Positions 8,834 through 16,767 of a DNA stretch of 64,000 nt are shown here, piece after piece (the stretch's first letter is position 1; each line of letters opens with the position of its first letter). The position numbers were made by a program, and so were the translations under genes. Source of the stretch: a gamma proteobacterium HTCC5015 (GTDB lineage Bacteria > Pseudomonadota > Gammaproteobacteria > HTCC5015). The notes beneath the pieces are model-generated. The model worked only from the letters and a program-made list of their open reading frames with translations. It did no database searches and was not told where the DNA came from. The DNA lies in assembly GCA_000155715.1 (NCBI GenBank), contig DS990604.1, positions 62,823 through 126,822 of the forward strand, read 5' to 3'.

Positions 8834-9010
8834 GAAACATAACAGTTAAATCTGCGGCCTTGGGCCGCATATTTCGGTTGGTTCTATAAGATTTATGTCT
8901 CTGTTTTTATTCAGTTTGTCGAGGAAGGTTCGCTGATTTGGCGCTTCCCAGCACATATTTTTTGTAATTTAGCACAGGGGCTGTGCGCTATGGAATCACT
9001 GGGTGCGGCT

Positions 9011-9838
9011 CTATTGCTGCGCATCAATGCCGCGTATATGGCCACCGAGATCGGTGATGTCCGTTAGGCTTTGAAAACCAGCGGCAGATAAAATGCGTTT
9101 AACCGCTTCCGATTGGTCGTAGCCAAACTCGACGATAAAGTGCCCCTGGGGCTTTAAATGCTTGGGCACTTGCGTCGCTAATTGGCGGATATCGTCGAGT
9201 CCGTCGGCACCGGCTGTGAGTGCCGTGATGGGTTCGAAGCGCACATCGCCTTGATCTAGGTGTTCATCGTTTTCGCGCACATAGGGTGGGTTGCTGATGA
9301 TGAGGTCGAAGTGTTGCTCGCCGAGGTCTTGGCACCAATTGCTCTCTATGGCTTTCGCATTATTTATATTCAGTTGTTGCCGATTTTTTTCGATCATGGC
9401 TAATGCATCGCGGGAGCGCTCGACGCATAAAACGTTGGCCTTGGGTAGGCAGTGAGCCAGAGTTAAGCCGATACAACCCGAACCCGCGCCGAGATCGGCA
9501 ATATCGATGGTGCTATCTGGGCCGAATAGCTGGAGGCTGTGTTCGATCAAGCTCTCTGTGTCGGCACGGGGAATGAGCGTGTGCGGGTTCACTTCAAAAG
9601 GCAGCGACCAAAATTCCTGCTGGCCTAGCAAATAGGCAATCGGTTCACCGTCGGCGCGGCGTTTGACGAGACTCTCAAAGTATTGAGCTTGCTCTGCGTT
9701 GAGGGCTTCCTCGCCGTGGGCTATGAGAAAGCTACGACTTTTATTGGTGGCGTGGCAGAGCAGTAGCTGCGCGTCGAGCGCGGCACTGTCGCTGTGGATA
9801 CGAGATCGAGCGTGAGTCAGCGCTTCTGCGAAGGTCAT
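9011..9838 (-). CDS. prmC: Release-factor glutamine methyltransferase PrmC
   Basis: PrmC methylates the Gln of the GGQ loop in release factors RF1 and RF2. At 275 residues it matches the family. The SAM-binding motif is DLGAGSGCIGL and the catalytic motif is NPPYV, which holds the target glutamine. It is the last gene of a four-gene minus-strand chain in which its ATG overlaps the upstream stop (ATGA). The usual partner prfA is not in the window, so the gene has been separated from its common context. Confidence 0.95.
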   Translation of the reverse strand: MTFAEALTHARSRIHSDSAALDAQLLLCHATNKSRSFLIAHGEEALNAEQAQYFESLVKRRADGEPIAYLLGQQEFWSLPFEVNPHTLIPRADTESLIEHSLQLFGPDSTIDIADLGAGSGCIGLTLAHCLPKANVLCVERSRDALAMIEKNRQQLNINNAKAIESNWCQDLGEQHFDLIISNPPYVRENDEHLDQGDVRFEPITALTAGADGLDDIRQLATQVPKHLKPQGHFIVEFGYDQSEAVKRILSAAGFQSLTDITDLGGHIRGIDAQQ

Positions 9839-10461
9839 GGCAGGTTTAGGCGCAGTACGAGGTTTTGGCTTTTTAAGTCGGTGCCGGGGAAAATGTCAGA
9901 TTGCGTCCAGCGTGAATAGCCGATGGACAGATTCAAGTTGGAGGGGAGTCGGTAGCTGAATCCCACTTCGTAATAAGGCTCAAAACCTTGCTCTTTGAAT
10001 TTTCCGCTAGAGCTGAGCCCTCCAAACTGAGGGAATATTTTGGTGGCTTCGGTACGACTCTCCCAATACATGGCGCCTGCTTTTGCGTAGCCCTCGATCT
10101 TTTTGAAAAGAGGGTAGTGACCGCCCACACCAAACTGTAGCGCCAAAGTGTCGATATCCATTTGCCACTTCATTGAGGGCGTGCTGCCGTCGACTTCGCC
10201 GTCAACCAATGCGAGAGCAGCAGCTTCGGCTGTCCAGTGTTGGGCAAAGGGAAGGCCGGCTCTCAGACCAAGGCCAATAGGGCCATCCTCTCGCTCTGCG
10301 CTGGGCGTTTGAGTGATTTCGTAGTCTATGGGAACAGCGAGCTCGACACTGACACGGGGGTTTAGGGGAGGCGTGCTTTCATTGCTTGCTTGGGCAGCGG
10401 AGGGCGCTAGCGTAGCCGCAGATGCAACAGTGAAGAGTGCGGTTGCGAATGTTTTTTTCAC
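9835..10461 (-). CDS. Outer-membrane beta-barrel-like protein
   Basis: A 208-residue protein with a signal peptide ending near AQAS (about residue 26). Alternating hydrophobic strands rich in aromatic and glycine residues follow (GLGLRAGLPFAQHW, VGGHYPL, YAKAGAMYWESR, YEVGFSYRLP, SIGYSRW), and the C-terminus ends in a hydrophobic strand. This fits a small outer-membrane barrel of the OmpW/OmpA-like type. I do not recognise a specific family. It overlaps its neighbours by 4 bp on both sides, so its translation is coupled to the lipoprotein upstream and prmC downstream. Confidence 0.7.
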   Translation of the reverse strand: MKKTFATALFTVASAATLAPSAAQASNESTPPLNPRVSVELAVPIDYEITQTPSAEREDGPIGLGLRAGLPFAQHWTAEAAALALVDGEVDGSTPSMKWQMDIDTLALQFGVGGHYPLFKKIEGYAKAGAMYWESRTEATKIFPQFGGLSSSGKFKEQGFEPYYEVGFSYRLPSNLNLSIGYSRWTQSDIFPGTDLKSQNLVLRLNLP

Positions 10462-11267
10462 GGTGTGTACCCTACGCTAACAAATTGTTCTTGAAAGCCC
10501 TCTAGGCTGCTGTTGGCACTTAAATTGGAGTCGATAGCGCCGGTATTGCGACGGAATAGGCGGAACCGAATTTGGCAATTGCGGTTGTCGGGGTTGTAGA
10601 CCAAATCGGCGGCGTTGAATTGAGTGGATCCATCGCTGTCGGGTACGGATCGCTCGTCGCTAGTCTCCGCGCTGTTGCCGCCATCGGCAGCACAATTGCC
10701 TTCGCTTTGAATCGTCATGGTGCCACTGCCAGCGGGCGTCCACTGCACCGAAATGGTATCGCTACCCGAAAACTGGGTGCCCGAAGTTGGGCTGCTGATG
10801 TCAAAGTGATTGGGGAGGGTGACGGTATTGTTGGGCGCGCTGACAAAAAACTCACCAAAGTCGGGATCGCCGAGGGCATCGGCGGGAAAGGGGCTGCCGC
10901 TTTGGTCGGGCTCGGCGGCGCGCTCTAAAGACAGTGTAAGAGTCGCGCCCGCTGCAATGCCGTCGAGGCCCCCGCGGTAGCGCGGATTAAACAGGCTGTC
11001 GTTGACTTCCAGTGCGCTTCTTTTGCCATTGCCTTTTAAGATTAAGCTATCGCCTTTTTCTAACAGGATACGGCGGTCTGCGTCTTCGGCATCGAGGATG
11101 GTGGCAGTGGCCGAAACTCGGCCGTCGGAGTTCCTGACGAGGTCGGCGCGCAAAACAATCCGCTGCGTGTCGATATCGTTGGAAGAGACTTCTTCATTGT
11201 CTAGCTCACAGGAGGTCAAGCCGAGCAGGCCGATTAGACAGGTGAAGCCTATGGTGGTCTTATTCAT
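10458..11267 (-). CDS. Hypothetical lipoprotein
   Basis: A 269-residue lipoprotein with lipobox LTSC (Cys20) after a short hydrophobic signal. The mature part is Ser/Thr/Asp-rich and looks like beta-sandwich material (a DISSPTSGTQFSGSDTISVQW segment resembles bacterial Ig-like surface modules). A pair of cysteines (about residues 197 and 241) may form a disulphide. I do not recognise the family. It sits between rnd and the barrel protein with 4-bp overlaps on both sides. Lipoprotein and barrel may work as a surface pair. Confidence 0.7.
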   Translation of the reverse strand: MNKTTIGFTCLIGLLGLTSCELDNEEVSSNDIDTQRIVLRADLVRNSDGRVSATATILDAEDADRRILLEKGDSLILKGNGKRSALEVNDSLFNPRYRGGLDGIAAGATLTLSLERAAEPDQSGSPFPADALGDPDFGEFFVSAPNNTVTLPNHFDISSPTSGTQFSGSDTISVQWTPAGSGTMTIQSEGNCAADGGNSAETSDERSVPDSDGSTQFNAADLVYNPDNRNCQIRFRLFRRNTGAIDSNLSANSSLEGFQEQFVSVGYTP

Positions 11268-12418
11268 TGTGCATCCCTGTAGCGTAATGTGTGCTGTTGA
11301 ATGTTTAGGTTCGCATGTCCCTCTAGTAGGTTGACCAAGGATTGGCCAAGCACCGTGTAGCGCCAGCTCTTCATCAGAGGAATGTCGCGATTGCCTTGCA
11401 CCAATTGTTCGAGCTGCTTTCGAGAGACTAAGCTGCCCGTCGTGATGTTGTTGTCATCGGCAATTAACTTGGCGGCTGCCATGAGATAGTCGACTTGCGC
11501 CTCTTGATTGGGCGTCAGTGCCTGATAGCTGGGTAGGACGGGCCACTGTTCTTGGGGCGTTTGTTGAGCGCTTTGCATTAAATCGAGAATGTACTGCCCT
11601 TGATGTTGCACAAAACCTTCGCTGGCGCTGCGCAGCTGGCCGATTTCGGCCACGGTTTTGGGTTGGATTTTGCACAGATCCATCAGCAAGTCATCGCTGG
11701 CAATCCATTTGCGCGGTTTGTTCTTGTCCATGGCTCGCTTCTCGCGCCACTCCGCCAGAGCTTTGAGAATGACGAGCTGCTTGGGGCGCAGGCGACGGTA
11801 TTGCTTAACGCGCTTGTAGGCGGAGTCGGGGTCGGGGTCGTAGCGCTGTGGGTTGGCTAAATCGTCAAAGTCTTTTTGCAGCCAGTCGCTGCGCCCTAGG
11901 CGCTCTAGCTCCGTTTTAAGGTGTTGGTAGATTTCGCGCAGGTGGCGAACGTCGTCGGCGGCGTAGTCAATTTGTTTTTCATTGAGCGGGCGGCGGCTCC
12001 AATCGGTGCGGCTTTGCGACTTATCCAATTGCACGCCACAGATTTTTTCCACCAGTTTGGCGTAGCCCATCTGATCGCCGTAGCCCAGCAGGCTGGCGGC
12101 AACCTGTGTGTCGAACACAGGTTTGGGAGGCTGTTGGCTGCTCTGATAGAGAATTTCTTGATCCTGCACGGCGGCGTGCAGCACTTTGACAATACTTTCG
12201 TCGTGCAGCAACGCGTACAGAGGCGTGAGATCGTCGATGGCCAGTGGGTCGATACAGGCGATGAGGTCGTGGTTGGCGATCTGGATTAAACACAGCTGGG
12301 GGTAGTAGGTTTTCTCGCGAAGAAACTCGGTGTCTAACGTGAGCCACTCGCTGCCTGCCAATTGTTGGCAGAGCGTTTTAAGAGAAGCGGTGTCTTGGAT
12401 GTATTGAATATCGCTCAT
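11264..12418 (-). CDS. rnd: Ribonuclease D
   Basis: RNase D is a 3'-5' exoribonuclease that trims tRNA and other small RNA ends. At 384 residues it matches the family. The DEDD active site is visible: LDTEF (Asp and Glu), the HAAVQDQEIL motif, and YAADDVRHL (Tyr-x3-Asp). An HRDC helical domain follows at about residues 205-290. Its stop codon overlaps the ATG of the downstream lipoprotein gene, making rnd the first gene of a coupled rnd-lipoprotein-barrel-prmC chain. Confidence 0.95.
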   Translation of the reverse strand: MSDIQYIQDTASLKTLCQQLAGSEWLTLDTEFLREKTYYPQLCLIQIANHDLIACIDPLAIDDLTPLYALLHDESIVKVLHAAVQDQEILYQSSQQPPKPVFDTQVAASLLGYGDQMGYAKLVEKICGVQLDKSQSRTDWSRRPLNEKQIDYAADDVRHLREIYQHLKTELERLGRSDWLQKDFDDLANPQRYDPDPDSAYKRVKQYRRLRPKQLVILKALAEWREKRAMDKNKPRKWIASDDLLMDLCKIQPKTVAEIGQLRSASEGFVQHQGQYILDLMQSAQQTPQEQWPVLPSYQALTPNQEAQVDYLMAAAKLIADDNNITTGSLVSRKQLEQLVQGNRDIPLMKSWRYTVLGQSLVNLLEGHANLNIQQHTLRYRDAQ

Positions 12419-12463
12419 TGGGACTTAGGGCCTGTTGTTTATACGAGTTTGATGGTCACAGCC

Positions 12464-14479
12464 CTAGCCTTTTAGCATGTCTTGCAGTAGTGCGAGACTG
12501 GCCTCGGCGACGGCTTTTTTTTCCTCGGGAGAGGATTCGCTGCGCCCCTCCCACAAAATATCACTCTCGGGCAGCTCTTCGAGGAAGCGGCTGTGGTCGG
12601 TGCGTATCATTTCGCCGGCGCGCTTGCGGTTTTGGGCATAGCTTAAACACAGCGTGCGCTGGGCGCGAGTGATTCCAACATAGCAAAGGCGCCGCTCCTC
12701 TTCGATGGTGTCTTGCTCGATGCTGCTGCGGTGGGGTAGCAGGTTCTCCTCCATGCCAGCGAGAAAAACATGGGGGAACTCCAGCCCCTTGGAAGCGTGG
12801 AGTGTCATTAGGTTAACGGCGTCTATTTCGCCATCGTCGCTCTGCCGATCCATGACGTCCATCAATGTGATTTTGGCAATCAGGTCTTGCAGGCTGAAGG
12901 CCTCGCCTTTTTCCTCACTTTGGCGCTTGGCCATTTTGCCAATCCAGTCTTGCAGTTCGGCAACATTCTTGAGCTTGGCCTTGGCTTGGTCTTTGTCGCG
13001 GCTGGTGTCGGTGAGCCAGTCGGCGTAGTGAATATCCTCTAGCAGGCCACTCAGCACATCGCTGGCGCTGGCGAGATCCGCGTGGCGGCCCAGCTCGCGA
13101 ATAAAGTCGCTAAAGCGTCTGAGCCTGAGCAGGGCGGCGTTGCCGAGCACGGCTTCCAAGCCCATTTCGTCACAGGCTTCCATGAGGCTCACTTGTCGCT
13201 GGCGCGCGTAGGAGCCGAGTTTTTCTAGCGTGCTGGTGCCGATCTCGCGGCGCGGTGTGTTGACGACTCTTAAAAAGGCGGCGTCGTCGGTGGGATTGAC
13301 GCCGAGGCGCAGATACGCGAGTACATCCTTGATTTCTGAGCGGTCGAAAAAGGCGGTGCCGCCACTCACTTTATAGGGAATATTGTGACTGCGCAGGGCG
13401 GCCTCAAAGATGCGCGACTGATGGTTGCCGCGATACAAAATAGCGAAGTCGCTGTCCTTGGCGCGGTGCGAGAATTTGGTGCGGATCAGTTCGTTGACGA
13501 TGCGCTCCGCTTCATCTTCTTCGTTGCGACAGGGCATAACGCGAATTTTGTCGCCCACGCCTAGATCCGACCACAGCTTTTTGTCGAACAAGTGGCTGTT
13601 GTTGGCGATGACGGTGTTGGCGCACTTGAGAATGCGAGCCAGCGAGCGGTAGTTTTGTTCGAGTTTGATGACTTTTAAGCTGAGGTAGTCCTCGGACAGC
13701 GTTTGAATATTTTCGGGCCGAGCGCCGCGCCAAGCGTAGATGGATTGGTCGTCGTCGCCCACGGCGGTGAGTTTGCCGCGGTGGCCGAGCAGTAGTTTGA
13801 TCAGCTCGTATTGGCTGGCGTTGGTGTCTTGGTATTCGTCGACCAACAGGTGGTGCACTTTGCCCTGCCAGCGCGTGCGGGCCTCATCGTTGCTTTGAAA
13901 TAACCTCACGGGTTGCATGATGAGATCGTCAAAATCCACCGCGTTGTAGGCCAGTAACTGTCGCTGGTAGCGCGCATAGAGCTGAGCGAGCGCTAGCTCT
14001 CCGCCGCTGGTGGCGGCCTCGACCGCTTGCTTGGGCCAGACGCCGTCGTTTTTTAGCTGGGATATTTGCCATCGCGCACTGTCTTCGTCGCCATTGAACC
14101 CCTCGTTGCCGTCGCGCAGCAGCTCGCGCAAAACGGCGCTGCTATCGGCGCTGTCGAAAATGGTAAAACCGCGCTTGTAGCCCAGCAGCTCGTGTTCTTG
14201 ACGAATAATATGCAAGCCCAGCGTGTGAAACGTAGAGATAGACAGGCCGCGGCTGGCTTCAATGCCGAGCTGTAAGTGAATCCGCTCCAGCATTTCGCGC
14301 GCCGCCTTGTTGGTAAAGGTGACGGCAAAAATCTGCTGGGGCTCGTAGCCCTCTCGCCCGATGAGTCGGGCAATTTTTTCAGTAATGACGCGCGTTTTAC
14401 CACTGCCCGCGCCCGCCAGTACCAATACGTGGCCTGCGCAATAGGTGGTGGCTTCGTGCTGTTGTGGGTTTAGCTGCAT
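12464..14479 (-). CDS. rep: ATP-dependent DNA helicase Rep
   Basis: Rep is a superfamily 1A 3'-5' helicase that helps replication forks pass bound proteins. At 671 residues it matches Rep rather than the longer UvrD. Motifs in order are Walker A AGAGSGKT (about 22-29), TFTNKAA, the Walker B motif LLVDEYQDTN, GDDDQSIYAWRGA, EQNYRS, LMTLHASKGLEF and YVGITRA. The gene lies 45 bp before rnd on the same strand and may be co-transcribed with it. Confidence 0.96.
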   Translation of the reverse strand: MQLNPQQHEATTYCAGHVLVLAGAGSGKTRVITEKIARLIGREGYEPQQIFAVTFTNKAAREMLERIHLQLGIEASRGLSISTFHTLGLHIIRQEHELLGYKRGFTIFDSADSSAVLRELLRDGNEGFNGDEDSARWQISQLKNDGVWPKQAVEAATSGGELALAQLYARYQRQLLAYNAVDFDDLIMQPVRLFQSNDEARTRWQGKVHHLLVDEYQDTNASQYELIKLLLGHRGKLTAVGDDDQSIYAWRGARPENIQTLSEDYLSLKVIKLEQNYRSLARILKCANTVIANNSHLFDKKLWSDLGVGDKIRVMPCRNEEDEAERIVNELIRTKFSHRAKDSDFAILYRGNHQSRIFEAALRSHNIPYKVSGGTAFFDRSEIKDVLAYLRLGVNPTDDAAFLRVVNTPRREIGTSTLEKLGSYARQRQVSLMEACDEMGLEAVLGNAALLRLRRFSDFIRELGRHADLASASDVLSGLLEDIHYADWLTDTSRDKDQAKAKLKNVAELQDWIGKMAKRQSEEKGEAFSLQDLIAKITLMDVMDRQSDDGEIDAVNLMTLHASKGLEFPHVFLAGMEENLLPHRSSIEQDTIEEERRLCYVGITRAQRTLCLSYAQNRKRAGEMIRTDHSRFLEELPESDILWEGRSESSPEEKKAVAEASLALLQDMLKG

Positions 14480-14569
14480 GAATGTCCTCTCGGGGGCGCC
14501 ATTCTACCCGCTGAATTCTGAACTGGGCAGTCTTGACGGCGTCAATTTTGGGCCTGCTGTTACTGCGGT

Positions 14570-14815
14570 GGCGGGTTTTAAGCCCTGCCTGCTTTTAAAA
14601 AAACGCGTCATTCCCTCGAAGGCGGGAATCCGGCGTCTTTAAGTGAGTGGAGTCGAAAAGCCACTGGGCTCCCGCCTGCGCGGGAACGACGGAAGGGGTG
14701 TGGGAGGGCGCCTTTATGCTCTTGGGGTTCGGCCTGATTCGGCGGGCACCATTATGCCCTTGTTGACCTGTGGGAGGCCCGCCTCGGGCCGACAGTGCGT
14801 CGTCATTTTCCAACC
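14570..14815. repeat. Composite repeat unit A
   Basis: The unit consists of a leader (gggttttaagccctgcctg), a paired REP palindrome (14606-14691), and a distal segment containing two TTTATG/ATTATG-CCCTTG motifs and GGAGGCCCGCCTCGGGCC. The same order recurs at 16.04-16.28 kb and in shorter form at 16.29-16.45 kb. It fills most of the 547-bp gap between rep and ampD. The remainder of that gap (14480-14569 and 14920-15026) shows nothing further I can support. Confidence 0.8.
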
Positions 14816-14834
14816 TCGGCTCATCTAAAAACGG

Positions 14835-14919
14835 GTCATTCCCGCGCAGGCGGGAATCCAGCGTCTTTAAGTGAGTGGGGTCGTAAAGCCACTGGGCTCC
14901 CGCCTGCGCGGGAGCGACG
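14835..14919. repeat. REP-like paired palindrome (partial unit B)
   Basis: Arms GTCATTCCCGCGCAGGCGGG and its near-inverse with CTCCCGCCTGCGCGGGAG flank a 37-bp middle. Bases flanking the stems differ compensatorily between arms (AT..AT on the left, GC..GC on the right). It follows unit A directly, giving a tandem arrangement upstream of ampD, but lacks the distal segment. Confidence 0.85.
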
Positions 14920-15026
14920 GTGTGGTGCTACATGCGAAGTTCGACTGCGCCTTTCGCACTGACGGATTCCCAGTGAAAACTCACCCAAGCATTTCTCCAC
15001 GAACCGACTCGGGATAGACTCAGGTC

Positions 15027-15647
15027 ATGACAGATGTACAAACGCAAAGACAGCAAACATGGTCAATCGATGTCGACAGCGGCTGGTTGTCGGGCGAGGG
15101 CGTGCGCCATGTACCCTCGCCCAATTTTGACGAGCGCCAAGTGGCTTCGCCCCACTGCGATGAGCGCGAAGCGATCGATTTGTTGGTGGTTCACAACATC
15201 AGCCTACCGCCCAATCAGTTTGGCGGCGAGGGGATTGAACAACTGTTTACCAACTGTCTCGATCCCAGTGAGCACCCCTACTATGAGGGCATTTACCAGC
15301 TCAAAGTCTCGGCCCATGCACTGGTGCGGCGCGATGGCGAAGTGGTGCAATTTGTGCCGTTCCACAAGCGCGCTTGGCACGCGGGGCAATCGAGTTACTG
15401 CGGGCGAGACAAGTGCAACGATTTCGCCATTGGCATTGAGTTAGAGGGCAGCGATGACCAGCCTTTTGAAGCCGAGCAATATCGAGCCTTGGTGGCACTC
15501 ACGGCTCAACTCATCCAAACCTATCCGCAATTGTCGGCCGAGCACATTGTGGGGCATAGCGATATTGCGCCAGGGCGCAAGACGGACCCCGGCCCGCACT
15601 TTAAGTGGGCGGATTACCGCAAGCAATTGAAGCAAACGCTGGTATAA
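15027..15647 (+). CDS. ampD: 1,6-anhydro-N-acetylmuramyl-L-alanine amidase AmpD
   Basis: AmpD is the cytoplasmic zinc amidase that removes the peptide from anhydro-muropeptides during peptidoglycan recycling, and its loss commonly derepresses AmpC beta-lactamases. At 206 residues it is slightly longer than usual. Zinc ligands are visible as VVHNIS (His), GHSDIAPGRKTDPG (His and Asp) and the AWHAG loop. There is no signal peptide, which separates it from AmiD-type lipoproteins. The gene stands alone between two clusters of composite repeats; ampE does not follow. Confidence 0.93.
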   Translation: MTDVQTQRQQTWSIDVDSGWLSGEGVRHVPSPNFDERQVASPHCDEREAIDLLVVHNISLPPNQFGGEGIEQLFTNCLDPSEHPYYEGIYQLKVSAHALVRRDGEVVQFVPFHKRAWHAGQSSYCGRDKCNDFAIGIELEGSDDQPFEAEQYRALVALTAQLIQTYPQLSAEHIVGHSDIAPGRKTDPGPHFKWADYRKQLKQTLV

Positions 15648-15746
15648 AGCGGCTGTTTTATTGCAGTGCAGCATAGCCATAAAATTCAAAGAAATGCGAT
15701 CAAATTAGCATTTGACGACATTTTGTGACTATGTGCGAACTTTTAA

Positions 15747-15774
15747 TTGTGCAACGCAACAAAGGTACTACTAT
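15747..15774 (+). promoter_or_regulatory. Putative promoter with PhaR-like GCA/TGC dyad
   Basis: TTGTGC (15747-15752) and TACTAT (15769-15774) form a plausible promoter with a 16-bp spacer. The -35 lies within TTGTGCAACGCAACAA, which contains TGC-N3-GCAA (15750-15759). That is the core of the operator consensus I recall for the PhaR homologue PhbF (TG-N-TGC-N3-GCAA). Related dyads precede two small-RNA modules near phaR at 20.4 and 20.7 kb. Binding by PhaR is inference. Confidence 0.45.
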
Positions 15775-15810
15775 TAAGTTGTAACCACCCAGAACCAAAG
15801 GAGGTTCATC

Positions 15811-15882
15811 ATGTTAGTACTTTTGTATAAATTGCTGTTCACAGACTTAGTCTTTGAATACGACCCAGAAGTGGAGGTTTAA
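15811..15882 (+). CDS. 23-residue hydrophobic micro-protein
   Basis: A 23-codon ORF preceded by the near-perfect Shine-Dalgarno AAAGGAGG, 6 nt before the ATG. The peptide MLVLLYKLLFTDLVFEYDPE (then VEV) has a strongly hydrophobic, possibly amphipathic first half and an acidic tail. It is followed by a second ORF overlapping its stop and then by a terminator, so the transcript appears dedicated to these ORFs. I do not recognise it. A membrane- or granule-associated peptide, a leader peptide or a dual-function RNA are all possible. Confidence 0.55.
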   Translation: MLVLLYKLLFTDLVFEYDPEVEV

Positions 15883-15914
15883 TGAATTCTGATTCGAGTT
15901 GTATTCAGCCCTAA
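15882..15914 (+). CDS. 10-residue micro-ORF overlapping the preceding stop
   Basis: The ATG shares its first A with the preceding TAA (TAATG), and GGAGG lies 5 nt upstream inside the first ORF. The product would be MNSDSSCIQP. The stop is one base before the terminator stem, so ribosomes on it would cover the hairpin. The placement suggests translational coupling or an attenuation role. It is too short to judge by composition. Confidence 0.35.
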   Translation: MNSDSSCIQP

Positions 15915-15915
15915 G

Positions 15916-15945
15916 AGCCCCGAGTTATCTCGGGGCTTTTTTTTG
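15916..15945 (+). terminator. Rho-independent terminator of the micro-ORF transcript
   Basis: AGCCCCGAG and CTCGGGGCT form a perfect 9-bp stem with a TTAT loop, followed by eight T residues. This is a strong intrinsic terminator directly after the micro-ORF stop. Confidence 0.93.
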
Positions 15946-16039
15946 TTCATCTAAGAGGTGCGGGAATGTTGGCATCCATTCTGACTTACAGCAGAAAAGA
16001 TGCTGGATTGCCGCGTCGGCTGCGCCTCCTCGCAGCAAT

Positions 16040-16275
16040 GACGGGTTTTAAGCCTTGCCTGCTTTAAACACGCGTCATTCCCGCGCAGGCGGGAATCCAG
16101 TGTCTTTGAATGAACTGGGGCAATAAAGTCACTAGGCTCCCGCCTGCGCGGGAGCGACGGTGGGGTGTGGCAGCGCGCCTTTGTGCCCTTGGGTGTTCGG
16201 CCCGGTTCTGTGGGCACTTTTATGCCCTTGTTGGCTTGTGGGAGGCCCGCCTCGGGCCGACAGAACGCCGTCATG
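16040..16275. repeat. Composite repeat unit C
   Basis: Same order as unit A: the leader gggttttaagccttgcctg, the paired REP palindrome (16073-16159), then CCTTTGTGCCCTTGGGTG, GGGCAC-TTTTATGCCCTTG and GGAGGCCCGCCTCGGGCCG. The match to the unit at 14.57 kb runs over more than 200 bp with scattered differences. Together with unit D it fills the 513-bp gap 15946-16458. Confidence 0.85.
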
Positions 16276-16284
16276 GCTATGAAG

Positions 16285-16450
16285 GGTTTTCAACCTCGCC
16301 TACTTTTTTTAAAAAAACGAGTGATTCCCGCGCAGGCGGGAATCCAGCGTCGTTGAATGAGTGGGGTGGTAAAGTCACTAGGCTCCCGCCTGCGCGGGAG
16401 AGAAGGTAGGGGTGTGAGAAGGTGCCTTTATGCCCTTGGGTGCTCGGGCC
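16285..16450. repeat. Composite repeat unit D (shortened)
   Basis: It begins with TTTTCAACCTCGCCTACTTT, continues with a paired REP palindrome (16319-16402) and ends in GTGCCTTTATGCCCTTGGGTG, where it stops just before the DUF2322 gene. It is in tandem with unit C, so the cluster downstream of ampD mirrors the tandem cluster upstream of it. Confidence 0.8.
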
Positions 16451-16458
16451 GATGAACA

Positions 16459-16767
16459 CTACTCCGCGCGCAGCGACAGGGTTGTTTTGTTCTCGACGAT
16501 ATCGAATAGGCGGTCGATATTGGGGTGTGCTCCCGGCTGTTCTTTGGCTTCGTCGACCTTCTCGGCAAACCATTCAAGCCCTTTCTGGGCGGCCTCGGGC
16601 GTGAGCGCGCCGTATTGCGTCAAAAGCGCGTGATAGATTTTTAGCGAGCCCCGTTTCCCCGGGGCATTGGGAATTCGCACCACCTCTTTGCCATCGCTAT
16701 CGAGCAACACCACGGCTTGCACCTGTTCAATGGCGGGCAGTTGTTCTAAGTGTTCGAGAAAGGTCAT
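16459..16767 (-). CDS. DUF2322 family protein
   Basis: A 102-residue protein that I recognise as DUF2322 from [18 protein letters not shown], the [10 protein letters not shown] segment and [12 protein letters not shown]. Its function is unknown. It overlaps the queH stop by 4 bp (ATGA), so it is translationally coupled to queH and may support tRNA modification. Its 3' end abuts a repeat unit. Confidence 0.75.
   Translation of the reverse strand: MTFLEHLEQLPAIEQVQAVVLLDSDGKEVVRIPNAPGKRGSLKIYHALLTQYGALTPEAAQKGLEWFAEKVDEAKEQPGAHPNIDRLFDIVENKTTLSLRAE

Larger units (their letters stand above)
8203..8843. mobile_element. Toxin-antitoxin module bounded by a perfect 10-bp inverted repeat
   Basis: GTTATGTTTC at 8203-8212 and GAAACATAAC at 8834-8843 are exact inverses. 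The left copy overlaps the toxin stop and the right copy abuts the promoter -35 element, so together they enclose the whole unit. The unit sits between moeB and prmC, genes that are usually adjacent. This suggests insertion as a discrete unit, but no transposase or target duplication is visible. Confidence 0.35.

Noticed and set aside
14643..14828. Open frames inside composite repeats (also at 16110-16409 and 16165-16356)
   Set aside because: They consist of palindromic repeat sequence read in frame; similar frames recur in every repeat copy without coding constraint.
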